DNA from: JAVBNH01 sp031551635
Lineage (GTDB): Bacteria; Bacillota; Clostridia; Oscillospirales; Acutalibacteraceae
Length of the DNA: 64,000 nt
NCBI GenBank assembly: GCA_031551635.1
Contig: JAVBNH010000009.1
Span: forward strand, 1-64,000
Direction of reading: 5' to 3'
The notes beneath the pieces were generated by a model. That model saw only the letters and a program-made list of their open reading frames with translations, was not told the DNA's origin and ran no database searches. The translations under genes were made by a program, and so were the position numbers. Below, in pieces: positions 16,696 through 26,245 of the stretch. Each line of letters opens with the position of its first letter. Within the stretch, counting starts at the first letter, position 1.

Positions 16696-18147
16696 TTAAC
16701 TTAGAAAATCTGCGAATTTTTTCTTTTGGGCAAGCATTGAAAAGGCTGAGGCTATCCTCGCGCGCAGCTCGCTGTATTCGCAGATGAAGTCAATCAGCCC
16801 GCAGGAAGCTGCTTCAAGCGGAGTAGAAATCTCTTGCTCCCATTTAGTCTTAAGCTCTTCGGCTGTTTCCGTTTTCAGTCTTTCACCGAACATGAACTGA
16901 ACCGCGCTGTCTGAGGGCATCAGCTCGATTTCGGCGTTTTTTAAGGCAAAAACCATATCCGCGCCGAGAAATTTTGAACCGAAAAATGAGAAAACCGAGC
17001 CTGACATTTTTCCCGAAATCAACGAGACAAAAGGTGCTTTAAAACAAGCGAAGCTCTGCGAGAGTTTCGCATAGCTATTTATCGCACAGGGCTGTGCAGC
17101 TTCGGCTGATGCGTCATAGCCGGCGCAGTCGCCGACACTCAGCAGCGGAAGGTTGAAGCGGGAGCAAAAATCTATGAAGGACGAGGCTTTTTCGCATCCC
17201 TCAGCAGTCAGTCTGCCCTCGTTTACAGCCGGATTTGTCGCGACTATACCGCAGGAAAATGTTCCCACGGAGCATATAGCCGTAATCATTTCGCAGCTGT
17301 TTTTTTCGTTAAGCTCGAGAAATTTTCCGCCGTCGGCAAGGATTTTCAAGAGCGAACGCATATCATATGACGAGCAGACAAGCTCCTCAATTTCAGGTGT
17401 AACGCGTTCAGGGTCGTCGCCGGTAATAACCGGACAATCGTCTTTTTTATTGGAAGGGAGGTAAGAAAGCAGAGCTCTCACATTAAGGAATGCCTCCTGC
17501 TCGCTTGCGCAATCGAGTGAAAACAACTTTTTATATTCATTGGCGGAAAAATTACCGCCGGAAGCCTGTTTTACTACCGAAAGCGGCGAGATAGACAGTT
17601 CACATTTTTCGCCTGCGGAAATTATAAAATCAGACTGCATCGCTATTACTGCGTTTATACCCGAGCAAACTCCGGTGATTACGGAAATCAATGGAATTTT
17701 ACCCTTGGCGTTAGCCACAGCATCAAGAACAACAGAAAAAGCGGCGAGTACATTCACGCCCTCGTTAAGCTTAACACCGTCGCAGTCAAAAACCGCTATC
17801 ATAGGTGCGCCGTTCTTCAGAGCGTTTTTGTAAGCTTCGGCAATTTTTTTCGCGCCCATCAGTCCGAGCGCGCCTGACATACGCGAATAATCCTGGGCGT
17901 ATGCGTAGCACAGCCGCCCCTCAACCGCGCCGTAGCCGGTCAAAACACCTTCAAGGCATTTTTCTTTATCGCTGAGAATATCGGCGGAAGAGCTTATCAG
18001 AGCGTTTGTTTCGGCAAAGCTCTGAGAGTCGAACAACAGCCTCATTTTTTCGCTGACAGAAAGCCTGCCGTCCTTTAGTTCATTTTCATCATTGTGCAGA
18101 GCACACAAAGTTTTTTCAACAGTTTCTTTCCTTTTTTGAAGCTCCAT
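16696..18147 (-). CDS. Acyl-CoA carboxyltransferase (MmdA/12S-like)
   Basis: 483 residues with two crotonase-like halves: N-half RLCYAYAQDYSRMSGALGLMGAKKIAEAY, and C-half PLLSVGDCAGYDASAEAAQ and VSLISGKMSGSVFSFFGSKFLGAD. This resembles the carboxyl-transferase alpha subunit of methylmalonyl-CoA decarboxylase or propionyl-CoA carboxylase. It is divergent, and the substrate cannot be read. First gene of the operon, with GGAGG 9 nt before the ATG. Together with the OadA-type gene it gives the complex two carboxyltransferases of different substrate class. Confidence 0.85.
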   Translation of the reverse strand: MELQKRKETVEKTLCALHNDENELKDGRLSVSEKMRLLFDSQSFAETNALISSSADILSDKEKCLEGVLTGYGAVEGRLCYAYAQDYSRMSGALGLMGAKKIAEAYKNALKNGAPMIAVFDCDGVKLNEGVNVLAAFSVVLDAVANAKGKIPLISVITGVCSGINAVIAMQSDFIISAGEKCELSISPLSVVKQASGGNFSANEYKKLFSLDCASEQEAFLNVRALLSYLPSNKKDDCPVITGDDPERVTPEIEELVCSSYDMRSLLKILADGGKFLELNEKNSCEMITAICSVGTFSCGIVATNPAVNEGRLTAEGCEKASSFIDFCSRFNLPLLSVGDCAGYDASAEAAQPCAINSYAKLSQSFACFKAPFVSLISGKMSGSVFSFFGSKFLGADMVFALKNAEIELMPSDSAVQFMFGERLKTETAEELKTKWEQEISTPLEAASCGLIDFICEYSELRARIASAFSMLAQKKKFADFLS

Positions 18148-18205
18148 AAGCAGATACCTCCGACTTAGTATTGTGCTGTATTACAAAAAAACAAAAATCA
18201 AATAT

Positions 18206-18234
18206 ATAGTAACATTTTTTATCTTGGAAAACAA
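18206..18234 (-). promoter_or_regulatory. Promoter of the decarboxylase operon
   Basis: On the minus strand TTGTTT (18229-18234) and TACTAT (18206-18211) are 17 bp apart, with a TG at the extended -10 position. The start lies about 50 nt before the first gene's ATG at 18147. The rest of 18148-18412 is AT-rich with no other clear signal. Confidence 0.65.
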
Positions 18235-18412
18235 TAGAAAACAAGAAAATTTATCTGGTATACGGAAAAAATTAACATAGGTTTTATTTATATCAAAAAT
18301 ATAAACCAATAATTATATTGATTATTATTGAATGCAAATGAAAAAATATAATCGGAAGTTATCTATTGATATAAAAATTTATTGCTTCCAAATATAAAAC
18401 GAGGAAAAAATT

Positions 18413-19015
18413 ATGAAAAGAAAAATATTGGTGCTTATAATCAGTGTTATTCTGATTTTTGTCTTTGCATTCAATGCTCTGGGTGTAACTCACACTGTGC
18501 AGAAGGGTGAGACGCTTTGGAAAATCGGGCAAAAGTACAAGGTTGACGTGAACGCTATTAAAAAAGCGAATCCGCAGATAAAAAATTTCGCGCTCATTTA
18601 TCCCGGGCAAAAAATCGAGGTTCCGCTGAACGATGAGGATTTACAAGCGTTCGAGAAGGAGGTCATCAGGCTGACCAATCTCAAGCGCACAGCGAACGGC
18701 CTCAAGCCCCTGACCGCGAATACTCTTTTGTCAAAAACCGCGCGTTATAAGTCGTGGGATATGCATGACAAGAAGTATTTTTCGCATCAGAGCCCAACCT
18801 ACGGCTCACCCTTCGAGATGATGAAAAAATTCGGCATAAGCTACAGGACGGCGGGAGAAAATATCGCGATGGGGCAGAGCACGCCAGCAAAGGTAGTCGA
18901 GGCATGGTGGAATTCACCCGGTCATAAGGCGAATATGATGAATTCGGCTTTTACCGAAATCGGCGTGGGTTATGTCAAGGACGGACATTACTGGACACAG
19001 ATGTTTAAGGGTTAA
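18413..19015 (+). CDS. Secreted LysM-CAP domain protein (YkwD/SafA-like)
   Basis: 200 residues. Signal peptide (about 1-24, MKRKILVLIISVILIFVFAF), a LysM domain (about 27-72; HTVQKGETLWKIGQKYKVD, YPGQKIEVP) that binds peptidoglycan, and a CAP/SCP domain (about 80-200; LTNLKRTANGLKPL, HDKKYFSHQSP, AGENIAMG, WWNSPGHKANMM). CAP proteins of this type are common in spore-formers, often in the spore coat or vegetative wall; the exact role is not established. Start ATG follows GAGGAAAAAATT. Confidence 0.93.
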   Translation: MKRKILVLIISVILIFVFAFNALGVTHTVQKGETLWKIGQKYKVDVNAIKKANPQIKNFALIYPGQKIEVPLNDEDLQAFEKEVIRLTNLKRTANGLKPLTANTLLSKTARYKSWDMHDKKYFSHQSPTYGSPFEMMKKFGISYRTAGENIAMGQSTPAKVVEAWWNSPGHKANMMNSAFTEIGVGYVKDGHYWTQMFKG

Positions 19016-19034
19016 GAATAGTTATTGAGTGAAT

Positions 19035-19072
19035 GCAAAAGCATGTGATCGAGCCCGGTCATATGCTTTTGC
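19035..19072 (+). terminator. Long hairpin after the LysM-CAP gene
   Basis: Arms 19035-19051 and 19056-19072 pair over 17 bp (two wobble pairs) around a 4-base loop, 20 bp after the stop codon. No T tract follows, so it may act as an mRNA 3' stabiliser or a Rho-independent variant. Confidence 0.55.
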
Positions 19073-19148
19073 GTTGCTTGAAAGCCTTTTGTTTTAAGCG
19101 ATATAAATAAACCGAACAAAAAAACGTACATTTATTTGCCGAAATGAC

Positions 19149-19177
19149 TTTACATCTTTTGCTTAACATTGTATAAT
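19149..19177 (+). promoter_or_regulatory. Sigma-A promoter of radC
   Basis: TTTACA (19149-19154), 17-bp spacer, TATAAT (19172-19177). It is about 100 bp before the first codon and probably also serves uvrB and uvrA. Confidence 0.8.
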
Positions 19178-19280
19178 AAGAAAAAGGTTATTTGTTTTAA
19201 TCTGCATGCCGGATACTGTTTATTGTTTTTTTTCATTTGATTTGCAGTAAATTTATAAAATGATGAAGGATTATGCTTTA

Positions 19281-20039
19281 ATGAAGGACGATAAAAAAGG
19301 TGGCGAGGTTGACCATAACGGTCACAGACAACGGTTGATTTCCAGGTTTCTCAGCGAGGGGCTCAAGTCCTTTGAGCCGCATAATGTGATTGAGCTGATT
19401 CTGTTTTTTGCCATTCCTCGCGCCGATACTAATGACACCGCTCACCGTCTGATAACACGCTTTAAAACGGTTTCAGGCGTGTTAAACGCCGATTATAAAG
19501 CCCTGACAAGCATCGAGGGCGTTGGCAAAAAATCCGCGCTTCTTCTCAGGGTAATCGGTCAGCTCATTTCCTATACCTCCAACGAGCAGATAAACAGCAA
19601 GGCGCCGATACTAAATTCCGAGGATGCCATTGAGTTTTTCAAGCCGAAATTTGCAGGAGTAAAGGTTGAGCAGTTTTATCTTCTGACAATGAATAAAAAC
19701 GGCAGCATCATAAGCTGCGTGATGGTTTCGGAAGGCGGCTTCACCTACACCGACGCGAATATCCGGAAGATTATCGAAGAGGCTATTTATGACAGCGCGT
19801 CCGCCGCGATTATCGCTCATAATCATCCGCACGGCGTGGCTGTGCCCTCAGCCTCGGATGTTGACACGACAAGGCAGATTTCCGAAATGCTCGCGAAAAT
19901 TGATGTTAACCTCACCGACCATATTATTATTTCGCAGGAGGACAGCTTTGCAATGGCGAGAATCGCGAAATTTTCCGGGATTTTTTCCATTTGTAATACC
20001 AAAAGGGTAGCCTCAGAGCAGCCGCAATATAATATTTGA
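19281..20039 (+). CDS. radC: RadC family JAB/MPN domain protein
   Basis: About 252 residues. An N-terminal UPF0758 helical region (HNGHRQRLISRFLSEGL, then a helix-hairpin-helix-like ALTSIEGVGKKSALLLRV) precedes a C-terminal JAMM-type metal site HNHPHGVAVPSASDVD. RadC was named for a repair phenotype, but its biochemical role is unresolved. Start at 19281: AAGGA lies 10 nt upstream and homologues begin close to here; an ATG at 19260 has no ribosome site. First of a run of repair genes (uvrB, uvrA, ogt). Confidence 0.92.
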   Translation: MKDDKKGGEVDHNGHRQRLISRFLSEGLKSFEPHNVIELILFFAIPRADTNDTAHRLITRFKTVSGVLNADYKALTSIEGVGKKSALLLRVIGQLISYTSNEQINSKAPILNSEDAIEFFKPKFAGVKVEQFYLLTMNKNGSIISCVMVSEGGFTYTDANIRKIIEEAIYDSASAAIIAHNHPHGVAVPSASDVDTTRQISEMLAKIDVNLTDHIIISQEDSFAMARIAKFSGIFSICNTKRVASEQPQYNI

Positions 20040-20076
20040 GCTTCTACTTGCGTTTTGAAGGGAAAACACTTTTTTT

Positions 20077-22038
20077 ATGGATAAATTTGTACTGAAATCC
20101 GGCTATGAACCTACAGGTGACCAACCGCAGGCAATAGAAAAGCTGGTTGACGGTCTTAACAAGGGCTATATGGAGCAGACCCTGCTCGGTGTCACAGGCT
20201 CGGGCAAAACATTTACCATGGCTAACATTATCGAGCGAGTAAACCGCCCGACACTGGTTCTGGCGCATAATAAAACTCTTGCGGCTCAGCTTTGCAGTGA
20301 ATTCAGGGAGTATTTTCCCGATAACGCGGTTGAGTATTTTGTTTCCTATTATGATTATTACCAGCCTGAGGCTTATGTCCCGACGACTGACACATATATT
20401 GAAAAGGAATCGACTATAAACGAGGAGATTGACCGCCTGCGTCATTCGGCGACCTGTTCGCTTTCTGAGCGGCGGGATGTTATAATTGTCGCGAGTGTTT
20501 CCTGTATTTACACCCTTGGTGACCCTATTGATTACCGCGAGATGGTTATCTCTCTGCGCACAGGAATGAAAAAGGAACGCGACGATTTTATCAAAAAGCT
20601 TATTTCGATTCAATATGAGCGAAATGACTTGAATTTTATGAGAAATAAATTCCGCGTCAGGGGTGACGTGGTTGAGGTTTTTCCGGCATATTCAAGCGGA
20701 CATGCCTTCAGATTCGAGTTTTTCGGTGACGAAATCGACAGAATCAGTGAGATTAACCCTTTGACAGGGCAGGTTGTTAAAACAGTGAATCACGCGGCGA
20801 TTTACCCCGCGTCGCACTATGTTATATCGAGCGATAAAATGGAAGCCGCGCTTTCGGATATTTACAATGAAATGCTCGAGCGAGTCGCAGAATTTGAGAG
20901 TAAGGGCAAGCTGATTGAGGCTCAGAGGATAAGACAAAGAACCGAATACGACATAGAAATGCTGCGCGAGACAGGTTTTTGCAGCGGAATCGAAAATTAT
21001 TCGAGGATAATGTCCGGCAGACCGCCGGGGGCGTCACCCTTCACCCTGCTTGATTATTTCCCGGAGGATTTTATACTTTTCGTTGACGAGTCGCATGTCT
21101 CGCTGCCTCAGGTAAGGGGTATGTACGGCGGCGACCGCTCGAGAAAATCAAACCTTATAGAATTCGGCTTCCGCCTGCCATCAGCCTTTGATAACCGACC
21201 CCTGACAGACGAGGAATTTTATAAGAAGGTACATCAGAAAATATTTGTCAGCGCAACACCGGGAGAGTTCGAAAAAACAAAAAGCATGCAGATAGCTGAG
21301 CAGCTCATACGCCCGACAGGACTGCTTGACCCCTCTGTGAGCGTGCGCCCCGTTGAGGGGCAGATAGATGACCTCATAGGCGAGATTTACGCACGTGTCG
21401 AGCGAAAAGAACGGGTACTGGTCACAACTCTGACAAAGGATATGGCAGAAAGGCTCACCGAATACCTTGAGGATTTTAAAATCAAGGTGCGTTATATGCA
21501 TTTCGGCATTGATACGATTGAGCGAATGGAAATCATTAGAGATTTACGTCTTGGTGAATTTGACGTACTCGTAGGCATAAACCTTCTGCGTGAAGGACTT
21601 GACCTGCCTGAGGTATCGCTCGTCGCTATACTCGACGCCGATAAGGAGGGCTTCCTGCGAAGTGAGACATCACTGGTTCAGACCATAGGCAGAGCGGCGC
21701 GAAACGACAGGGGCGAGGTCATTATGTACGCAGACAGCGTCACGCCTTCGATGGAAAAGGCTCTCAGGGAGACAAGCCGCAGGCGCGAGATTCAGTCGGC
21801 ATATAACGAAGCTCACGGAATAATTCCGAAAACGATAATCAAGGATGTACGCGAGATACTGGAAATTTCCTCAAAGAATTCCGTTGAGGGAAGTATGGCA
21901 CAGAAGCTCTCGAGAAAAGAGCGCGAAGAGATGATTAAAAAGCTCACCGAGGAGATGAGGAGTGCGGCGAAGATCCTTGAGTTCGAGCACGCAGCCTACC
22001 TCAGAGACAGGATTGAGCAGCTTAGGCGTGGGAAATAA
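20077..22038 (+). CDS. uvrB: Excinuclease ABC subunit B
   Basis: 653 residues, the usual UvrB length. Walker A GVTGSGKT (about 38-45), the beta-hairpin region YYDYYQPEAYVP, DESHVSLPQ (Walker B-like), LLREGLDLPE and the C-terminal UvrC-binding coiled coil (MIKKLTEEMRSAAKILEFEHAAYLRDRI) are all present. UvrB loads on damaged DNA with UvrA and recruits UvrC for nucleotide excision repair. uvrC is not in this window. Confidence 0.98.
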   Translation: MDKFVLKSGYEPTGDQPQAIEKLVDGLNKGYMEQTLLGVTGSGKTFTMANIIERVNRPTLVLAHNKTLAAQLCSEFREYFPDNAVEYFVSYYDYYQPEAYVPTTDTYIEKESTINEEIDRLRHSATCSLSERRDVIIVASVSCIYTLGDPIDYREMVISLRTGMKKERDDFIKKLISIQYERNDLNFMRNKFRVRGDVVEVFPAYSSGHAFRFEFFGDEIDRISEINPLTGQVVKTVNHAAIYPASHYVISSDKMEAALSDIYNEMLERVAEFESKGKLIEAQRIRQRTEYDIEMLRETGFCSGIENYSRIMSGRPPGASPFTLLDYFPEDFILFVDESHVSLPQVRGMYGGDRSRKSNLIEFGFRLPSAFDNRPLTDEEFYKKVHQKIFVSATPGEFEKTKSMQIAEQLIRPTGLLDPSVSVRPVEGQIDDLIGEIYARVERKERVLVTTLTKDMAERLTEYLEDFKIKVRYMHFGIDTIERMEIIRDLRLGEFDVLVGINLLREGLDLPEVSLVAILDADKEGFLRSETSLVQTIGRAARNDRGEVIMYADSVTPSMEKALRETSRRREIQSAYNEAHGIIPKTIIKDVREILEISSKNSVEGSMAQKLSRKEREEMIKKLTEEMRSAAKILEFEHAAYLRDRIEQLRRGK

Positions 22039-22091
22039 ATCTTGTGGTATTTTATAATATTATTTACCGAAAAATATTGAAAGGGTAAAAT

Positions 22092-24944
22092 ATGCAAAAA
22101 AACCTTATAGTGAAGGGTGCCAGGGAGCACAATCTCAAAAATATCGACCTTGAAATCCCGAGGGACAAGCTTGTGGTTTTTACGGGGCTTTCCGGCTCCG
22201 GAAAATCCTCGCTTGCCTTTGATACAATATATGCCGAGGGGCAGCGGCGTTATGTCGAATCGCTTTCGTCTTACGCACGTCAGTTTCTCGGGCAGATGGA
22301 AAAGCCGAATGTTGACTATATCGAGGGTCTCTCACCGGCTATTTCGATTGACCAGAAAACAACCTCAAAAAATCCGCGTTCAACAGTCGGAACGGTCACG
22401 GAAATTTACGATTATCTACGGCTTTTATACGCGAGAATCGGCATTCCGCACTGTCCGGTCTGCGGCAAAGAAATTAAGCAGCAGACTGTTGACCAGATTG
22501 TTGATAAGGTTCTCGAGCTTCCGGAGGGCTCGAAAATCCAGATAATGGCGCCTGTCGTCAAGAGCCGCAAGGGCGAGCATGTCAAAGAGCTTGAGAGCGC
22601 GCGGAAGTCCGGTTTTGTACGCGTGCGTGTCGATGGCAGCATCTATGATTTATCCGAGGGTGTTTTTCTTGACAAGAATAAAAAACACACCATTGAAGTC
22701 ATCGTTGACCGCCTTGTCGTAAAAGACGACATTCGCAGCAGACTTTCCGATTCGCTTGAGATATGCGCGAAGCTGACCGGCGGGACTATGCTGATTGATG
22801 TGACAGACGGTAATGAGATGCTGTTTTCGCTGAACTATGCCTGTCCAGAGCACGGTTTTTCCATAGATGAGCTGACTCCGCGCATGTTTTCGTTCAATAA
22901 TCCCTTCGGCGCGTGTCCGACCTGCTCCGGGCTGAGCTTTTTTATGAAAATCGACCCGGATCTGGTGATTCCCAATAAGAACCTCTCAATTCTCGAGGGG
23001 GCAATCAGGGCTACCGGTTGGACAGTCACGGAAAACGGGACAATTGCACGCATGTACTACGAGGCGCTCGCGAACGAGTATAAATTTTCGCTCAAGGAGC
23101 CGGTCAAAAACATAAATAAAGAAGGGCTTAACGCCATATTGTACGGCACAAGAGGTGCGAAGCTGAAGCTTGAGCGTACCAATGACTACGGCAGCGGCAC
23201 CTATATTCATGAGTTTGAGGGCATAGTTAACAACCTCGAGCGACGGTATAAGGAGACTACAAGCGACTGGTCAAAGGCTGAAATCGAGCAGTATATGTCA
23301 AACAGCAAATGCCCCGACTGCAACGGCGCAAGGCTTAAAAAAGAAATACTCTGCGTCACTGTCGGCGGGATAAATATCGATGAATTCGCGAATAAGTCGA
23401 TTCGCGAGGCACTTGCGTTCATGAGAAATATTGAGCTTTCCGAAAGAGAAAGGCTCATCGGCGACTTGATTCTCAAGGAGATTATTGCGCGTCTGAGCTT
23501 CCTCGAGAGCGTGGGGCTGAATTATCTCACTCTGTCACGCTCCTCAGGCAGTCTTTCGGGCGGCGAGAGCCAGCGTATCAGGCTCGCCACACAAATAGGC
23601 TCCTCGCTCATGGGGGTTATCTATATTCTTGATGAGCCAAGCATCGGTCTTCATCAGAAGGATAATGAAAAACTGCTGAAAACCCTTGTGAACCTGAGAG
23701 ATTTGGGTAATACGCTTATTGTAGTCGAGCATGACGAGGAGACTATGAGGGCGGCGGATTATATCGTGGACATCGGCCCCGGCGCGGGTATTCACGGCGG
23801 CGAAGTCGTCTGCAAGGGCAGTTATCAGGATATAGTCAAGTGCAAAAATTCCATTACCGGACAGTATTTAAGCGGAAAAAAGAAAATTCCGTTACCCGAA
23901 AAACGCAGAAAGGGTGACGGGCGTTATATTGAAATTCTTGGCGCGAGGGAGAATAATCTCAAATCAGTTGATGTTAAAATTCCTCTTGGGGTTTTTGTCA
24001 GCGTTACAGGTGTTTCCGGTTCCGGAAAATCGTCACTGATAAATGAAATTCTCTTCAAGCGTCTCGCTTGTGAGCTGAACGGCGCGAAGAAGACCTACGG
24101 GCAACACAGCGAAATGAACGGCATCAAAAACCTTGACAAGGTCATTGACATCGACCAGTCGCCAATTGGCAGAACTCCGCGTTCGAATCCCGCGACCTAT
24201 ACCGGTGTTTTTACCGAAATCCGTGAGCTTTTTTCAATGACACAGGACGCGAAAATGAAGGGCTATCAGCCCGGACGCTTCTCGTTCAATGTCGCCGGGG
24301 GACGCTGCGAGGCGTGTCAGGGAGACGGAATCGTTAAAATCGAGATGCATTTCCTCGCTGATGTCTATGTGCCTTGTGAAGTCTGCAAGGGCGCGAGGTA
24401 TAACCGCGAAACGCTTGAGGTGCATTACAAGGGTAAAAATATACACGAGGTTCTTGAAATGACTGTTGAGGAAGGGCTCAGCTTTTTCTCGAGTATTCCG
24501 AAGATTGAGCGCAAGCTGCAGACGCTTTATGATGTGGGGCTGGGATATATTAAAATCGGGCAATCCGCGACAACTCTGTCGGGCGGCGAGGCGCAGCGCG
24601 TCAAGCTTTCAACAGAGCTTTCGAAGCGATCGACGGGCAACACAATTTATATTTTGGATGAGCCGACAACAGGGCTTCACACCGCCGATGTGCATAAGCT
24701 TGTCGAGGTTCTGCATACCCTTGTCGATATGGGTAACAGCGTTGTGGTTATTGAACACAACCTTGACATAATCAAAACAGCGGATTATATTATTGACATG
24801 GGACCCGAGGGCGGAGACGCCGGAGGGATGATTATCGCTGAGGGTACGCCCGAGGAAGTGGCAAAAGTGCCTGAAAGCTATACAGGTCAGTATCTATCGA
24901 AGCTTTTAATTACTACCACGCACACAAACAGTAGACATTTCTAA
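22092..24944 (+). CDS. uvrA: Excinuclease ABC subunit A, C-terminus altered by a palindromic element
   Basis: 950 residues with two ABC ATPase modules: TGLSGSGKSSLAFDT and later TGVSGSGKSSLINEI (Walker A), and signatures LSGGESQRIRLA and LSGGEAQRVKLS. Zinc-binding CPVCGKE, CPTCSG/CPDCNG and CEACQGDG/CEVC clusters are intact. It recognises DNA damage. The family usually ends shortly after YTGQYL. Here the last about 11 residues (ITTTHTNSRHF) and the stop codon are encoded by the left arm of an inverted-repeat element, so the natural terminus was replaced. Confidence 0.97.
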   Translation: MQKNLIVKGAREHNLKNIDLEIPRDKLVVFTGLSGSGKSSLAFDTIYAEGQRRYVESLSSYARQFLGQMEKPNVDYIEGLSPAISIDQKTTSKNPRSTVGTVTEIYDYLRLLYARIGIPHCPVCGKEIKQQTVDQIVDKVLELPEGSKIQIMAPVVKSRKGEHVKELESARKSGFVRVRVDGSIYDLSEGVFLDKNKKHTIEVIVDRLVVKDDIRSRLSDSLEICAKLTGGTMLIDVTDGNEMLFSLNYACPEHGFSIDELTPRMFSFNNPFGACPTCSGLSFFMKIDPDLVIPNKNLSILEGAIRATGWTVTENGTIARMYYEALANEYKFSLKEPVKNINKEGLNAILYGTRGAKLKLERTNDYGSGTYIHEFEGIVNNLERRYKETTSDWSKAEIEQYMSNSKCPDCNGARLKKEILCVTVGGINIDEFANKSIREALAFMRNIELSERERLIGDLILKEIIARLSFLESVGLNYLTLSRSSGSLSGGESQRIRLATQIGSSLMGVIYILDEPSIGLHQKDNEKLLKTLVNLRDLGNTLIVVEHDEETMRAADYIVDIGPGAGIHGGEVVCKGSYQDIVKCKNSITGQYLSGKKKIPLPEKRRKGDGRYIEILGARENNLKSVDVKIPLGVFVSVTGVSGSGKSSLINEILFKRLACELNGAKKTYGQHSEMNGIKNLDKVIDIDQSPIGRTPRSNPATYTGVFTEIRELFSMTQDAKMKGYQPGRFSFNVAGGRCEACQGDGIVKIEMHFLADVYVPCEVCKGARYNRETLEVHYKGKNIHEVLEMTVEEGLSFFSSIPKIERKLQTLYDVGLGYIKIGQSATTLSGGEAQRVKLSTELSKRSTGNTIYILDEPTTGLHTADVHKLVEVLHTLVDMGNSVVVIEHNLDIIKTADYIIDMGPEGGDAGGMIIAEGTPEEVAKVPESYTGQYLSKLLITTTHTNSRHF

Positions 24945-25073
24945 CTTGTCTTTTTTGTCCTGAGCTTTGTTGTCGTCCTTGCCTTGCGTCAGCAAAGCTA
25001 CGTCCTCCGCCTTGCTCAGAACTAAAAAATCCTGCGTCATAAATTGTCGACTGTTTGCGTGCGCGGTAATAAT
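24909..25073. mobile_element. MITE-like palindromic element at the 3' end of uvrA
   Basis: Left arm 24909-24940 and right arm 25041-25073 are inverted copies matching at 28 of about 33 positions. The inner part keeps weaker symmetry (TTTTTTGTCCTGAGC against GCTCAGAACTAAAAAA inverted). Total about 165 bp with no ORF of its own. It supplies the last codons and stop of uvrA. No target duplication could be defined. Could also act as a 3' hairpin. Confidence 0.75.
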
Positions 25074-25172
25074 AAATAGGTTTGTAATCCTATTAATTCT
25101 ATGATTAAAAATTGAATTAGGAATTAAAATAGCGCATTGTATGAACAGAAAATTTTTGAAGGAGCTAGTCAT

Positions 25173-25661
25173 ATGGAAACTGCTGTTTATGAAATAATGT
25201 TCTTTCCCTCGCCGATTGGTAAGCTGGCGCTTTGCGCGGACGCTTTTGCGCTGAGAAATATTTTTTTCGATTCCGAAGCTTCAAGGCTGCCGGCTAATTG
25301 CCTTCTAAGCAAAAAAAACACTGTTTTACTTGAAACAGCAGAGCAGCTTAATGAATATTTTGAAGGCAGACGGAAGGTTTTTTCTGTTCCGCTGTACCTT
25401 GCGGGAACCGAGTTTCAACGCAGGGTATGGCTTGAGCTCGTTAATGTGCCTTATGGCGAGACGAGAAGCTATAAGGATATTGCGCGCGCTGTCGGCAATG
25501 ATAAAGCTGTCAGAGCTGTCGGAGGCGCAAACAATAAAAATCCTATTCCAGTCATTGTGCCCTGCCACAGAATAATCGGCAGTGACGCGAAGCTGACGGG
25601 CTACAGAGGCGGTCTGGGAATAAAAGAAAAACTGTTGGAGCTTGAAAATAAGCATAAATAA
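25173..25661 (+). CDS. ogt: Methylated-DNA--protein-cysteine S-methyltransferase
   Basis: 162 residues. The active site IPVIVPCHRIIGSD (Cys accepts the methyl group), the helix-turn-helix YGETRSYKDIARAVG and the arginine-finger AVRAVGGANNKNP are intact. Repairs O6-methylguanine by a suicide reaction. Start at 25173 because AAGGAG lies 8 nt upstream. Fourth gene of the repair run, separated from uvrA by the palindromic element. Confidence 0.95.
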   Translation: METAVYEIMFFPSPIGKLALCADAFALRNIFFDSEASRLPANCLLSKKNTVLLETAEQLNEYFEGRRKVFSVPLYLAGTEFQRRVWLELVNVPYGETRSYKDIARAVGNDKAVRAVGGANNKNPIPVIVPCHRIIGSDAKLTGYRGGLGIKEKLLELENKHK

Positions 25662-25690
25662 AAAGTCCGCCATATTTGGCAGACTTTTTA
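25659..25690. terminator. Bidirectional terminator between ogt and XRE gene
   Basis: AAAAAGTC-GCCA and TGGC-GACTTTTT arms form a stem (one mismatch each side) with a 4-base loop. Poly-A on the left and poly-T on the right allow termination from both convergent genes. It overlaps the ogt stop codon. Confidence 0.85.
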
Positions 25691-25738
25691 AAGAAACATT
25701 TAAAGTTTAATAATCATTTTTATCGCTGAAACGCTCAA

Positions 25739-26173
25739 TTAATTTTCATCTTCCTGTGACATTTCTGTCAGAATCTGCTTAGCGGCTCCCTTGTCGTCAA
25801 TCAGGCGGTAAAGAAGCAGAATATTTTGCTCATCTTCAGTCAGTTTTGAAACAAAGACCTCGTTTTCGCTGATGGCAAAAGCATCCTCATCGTCCTTCGG
25901 ATCAAAATCGCGGTTGTAAGTGCTTGTCCCGTCATTCATCAAAGGCTGAGCGGAAGTAAGCGCAGGCGCAGCAACTGTCCCCGCGACAAAGGTGTCAATG
26001 GAAACATTATAAAGCCTGGCAAGTTTTGAAATGATTTTAATTCCGGGTCTGTTTTTTCCGATTTCGTAATACGCATAGGTGGAGCGTTTAATATTCAACG
26101 CATCTGAAACCTGCTGCTGAGTAAGTTTATTGCTCTTTCTGTAAGCTTTAATTCTTTCTTGTAACAAAATCAA
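25739..26173 (-). CDS. XRE family transcriptional regulator
   Basis: 144 residues. N-terminal helix-turn-helix (about 5-60: LTQQQVSDALNIKRSTYAYYEIGKNRPG, ISKLARLYNVSIDTF). The C-terminal about 75 residues are acidic with no known ligand domain. A TTG start is inferred: AAAGGAG lies 4 nt before TTG 26173 and 10 nt before TTG 26167. Targets unknown; single gene. Confidence 0.88.
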   Translation of the reverse strand: MILLQERIKAYRKSNKLTQQQVSDALNIKRSTYAYYEIGKNRPGIKIISKLARLYNVSIDTFVAGTVAAPALTSAQPLMNDGTSTYNRDFDPKDDEDAFAISENEVFVSKLTEDEQNILLLYRLIDDKGAAKQILTEMSQEDEN

Positions 26174-26245
26174 AAATCTCCTTTACTCACTTTTTCATTT
26201 TAAAATAGTGTTGTCTGCGATTCTCCGGTTAATTTTGTTTTTGCT

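Noticed and set aside
20044..20613. Minus-strand ORF antisense to uvrB
   Set aside because: Shadow of the conserved uvrB frame.
24906..25172. Small minus-strand ORF downstream of uvrA
   Set aside because: It lies in the palindromic element and shows no coding features.
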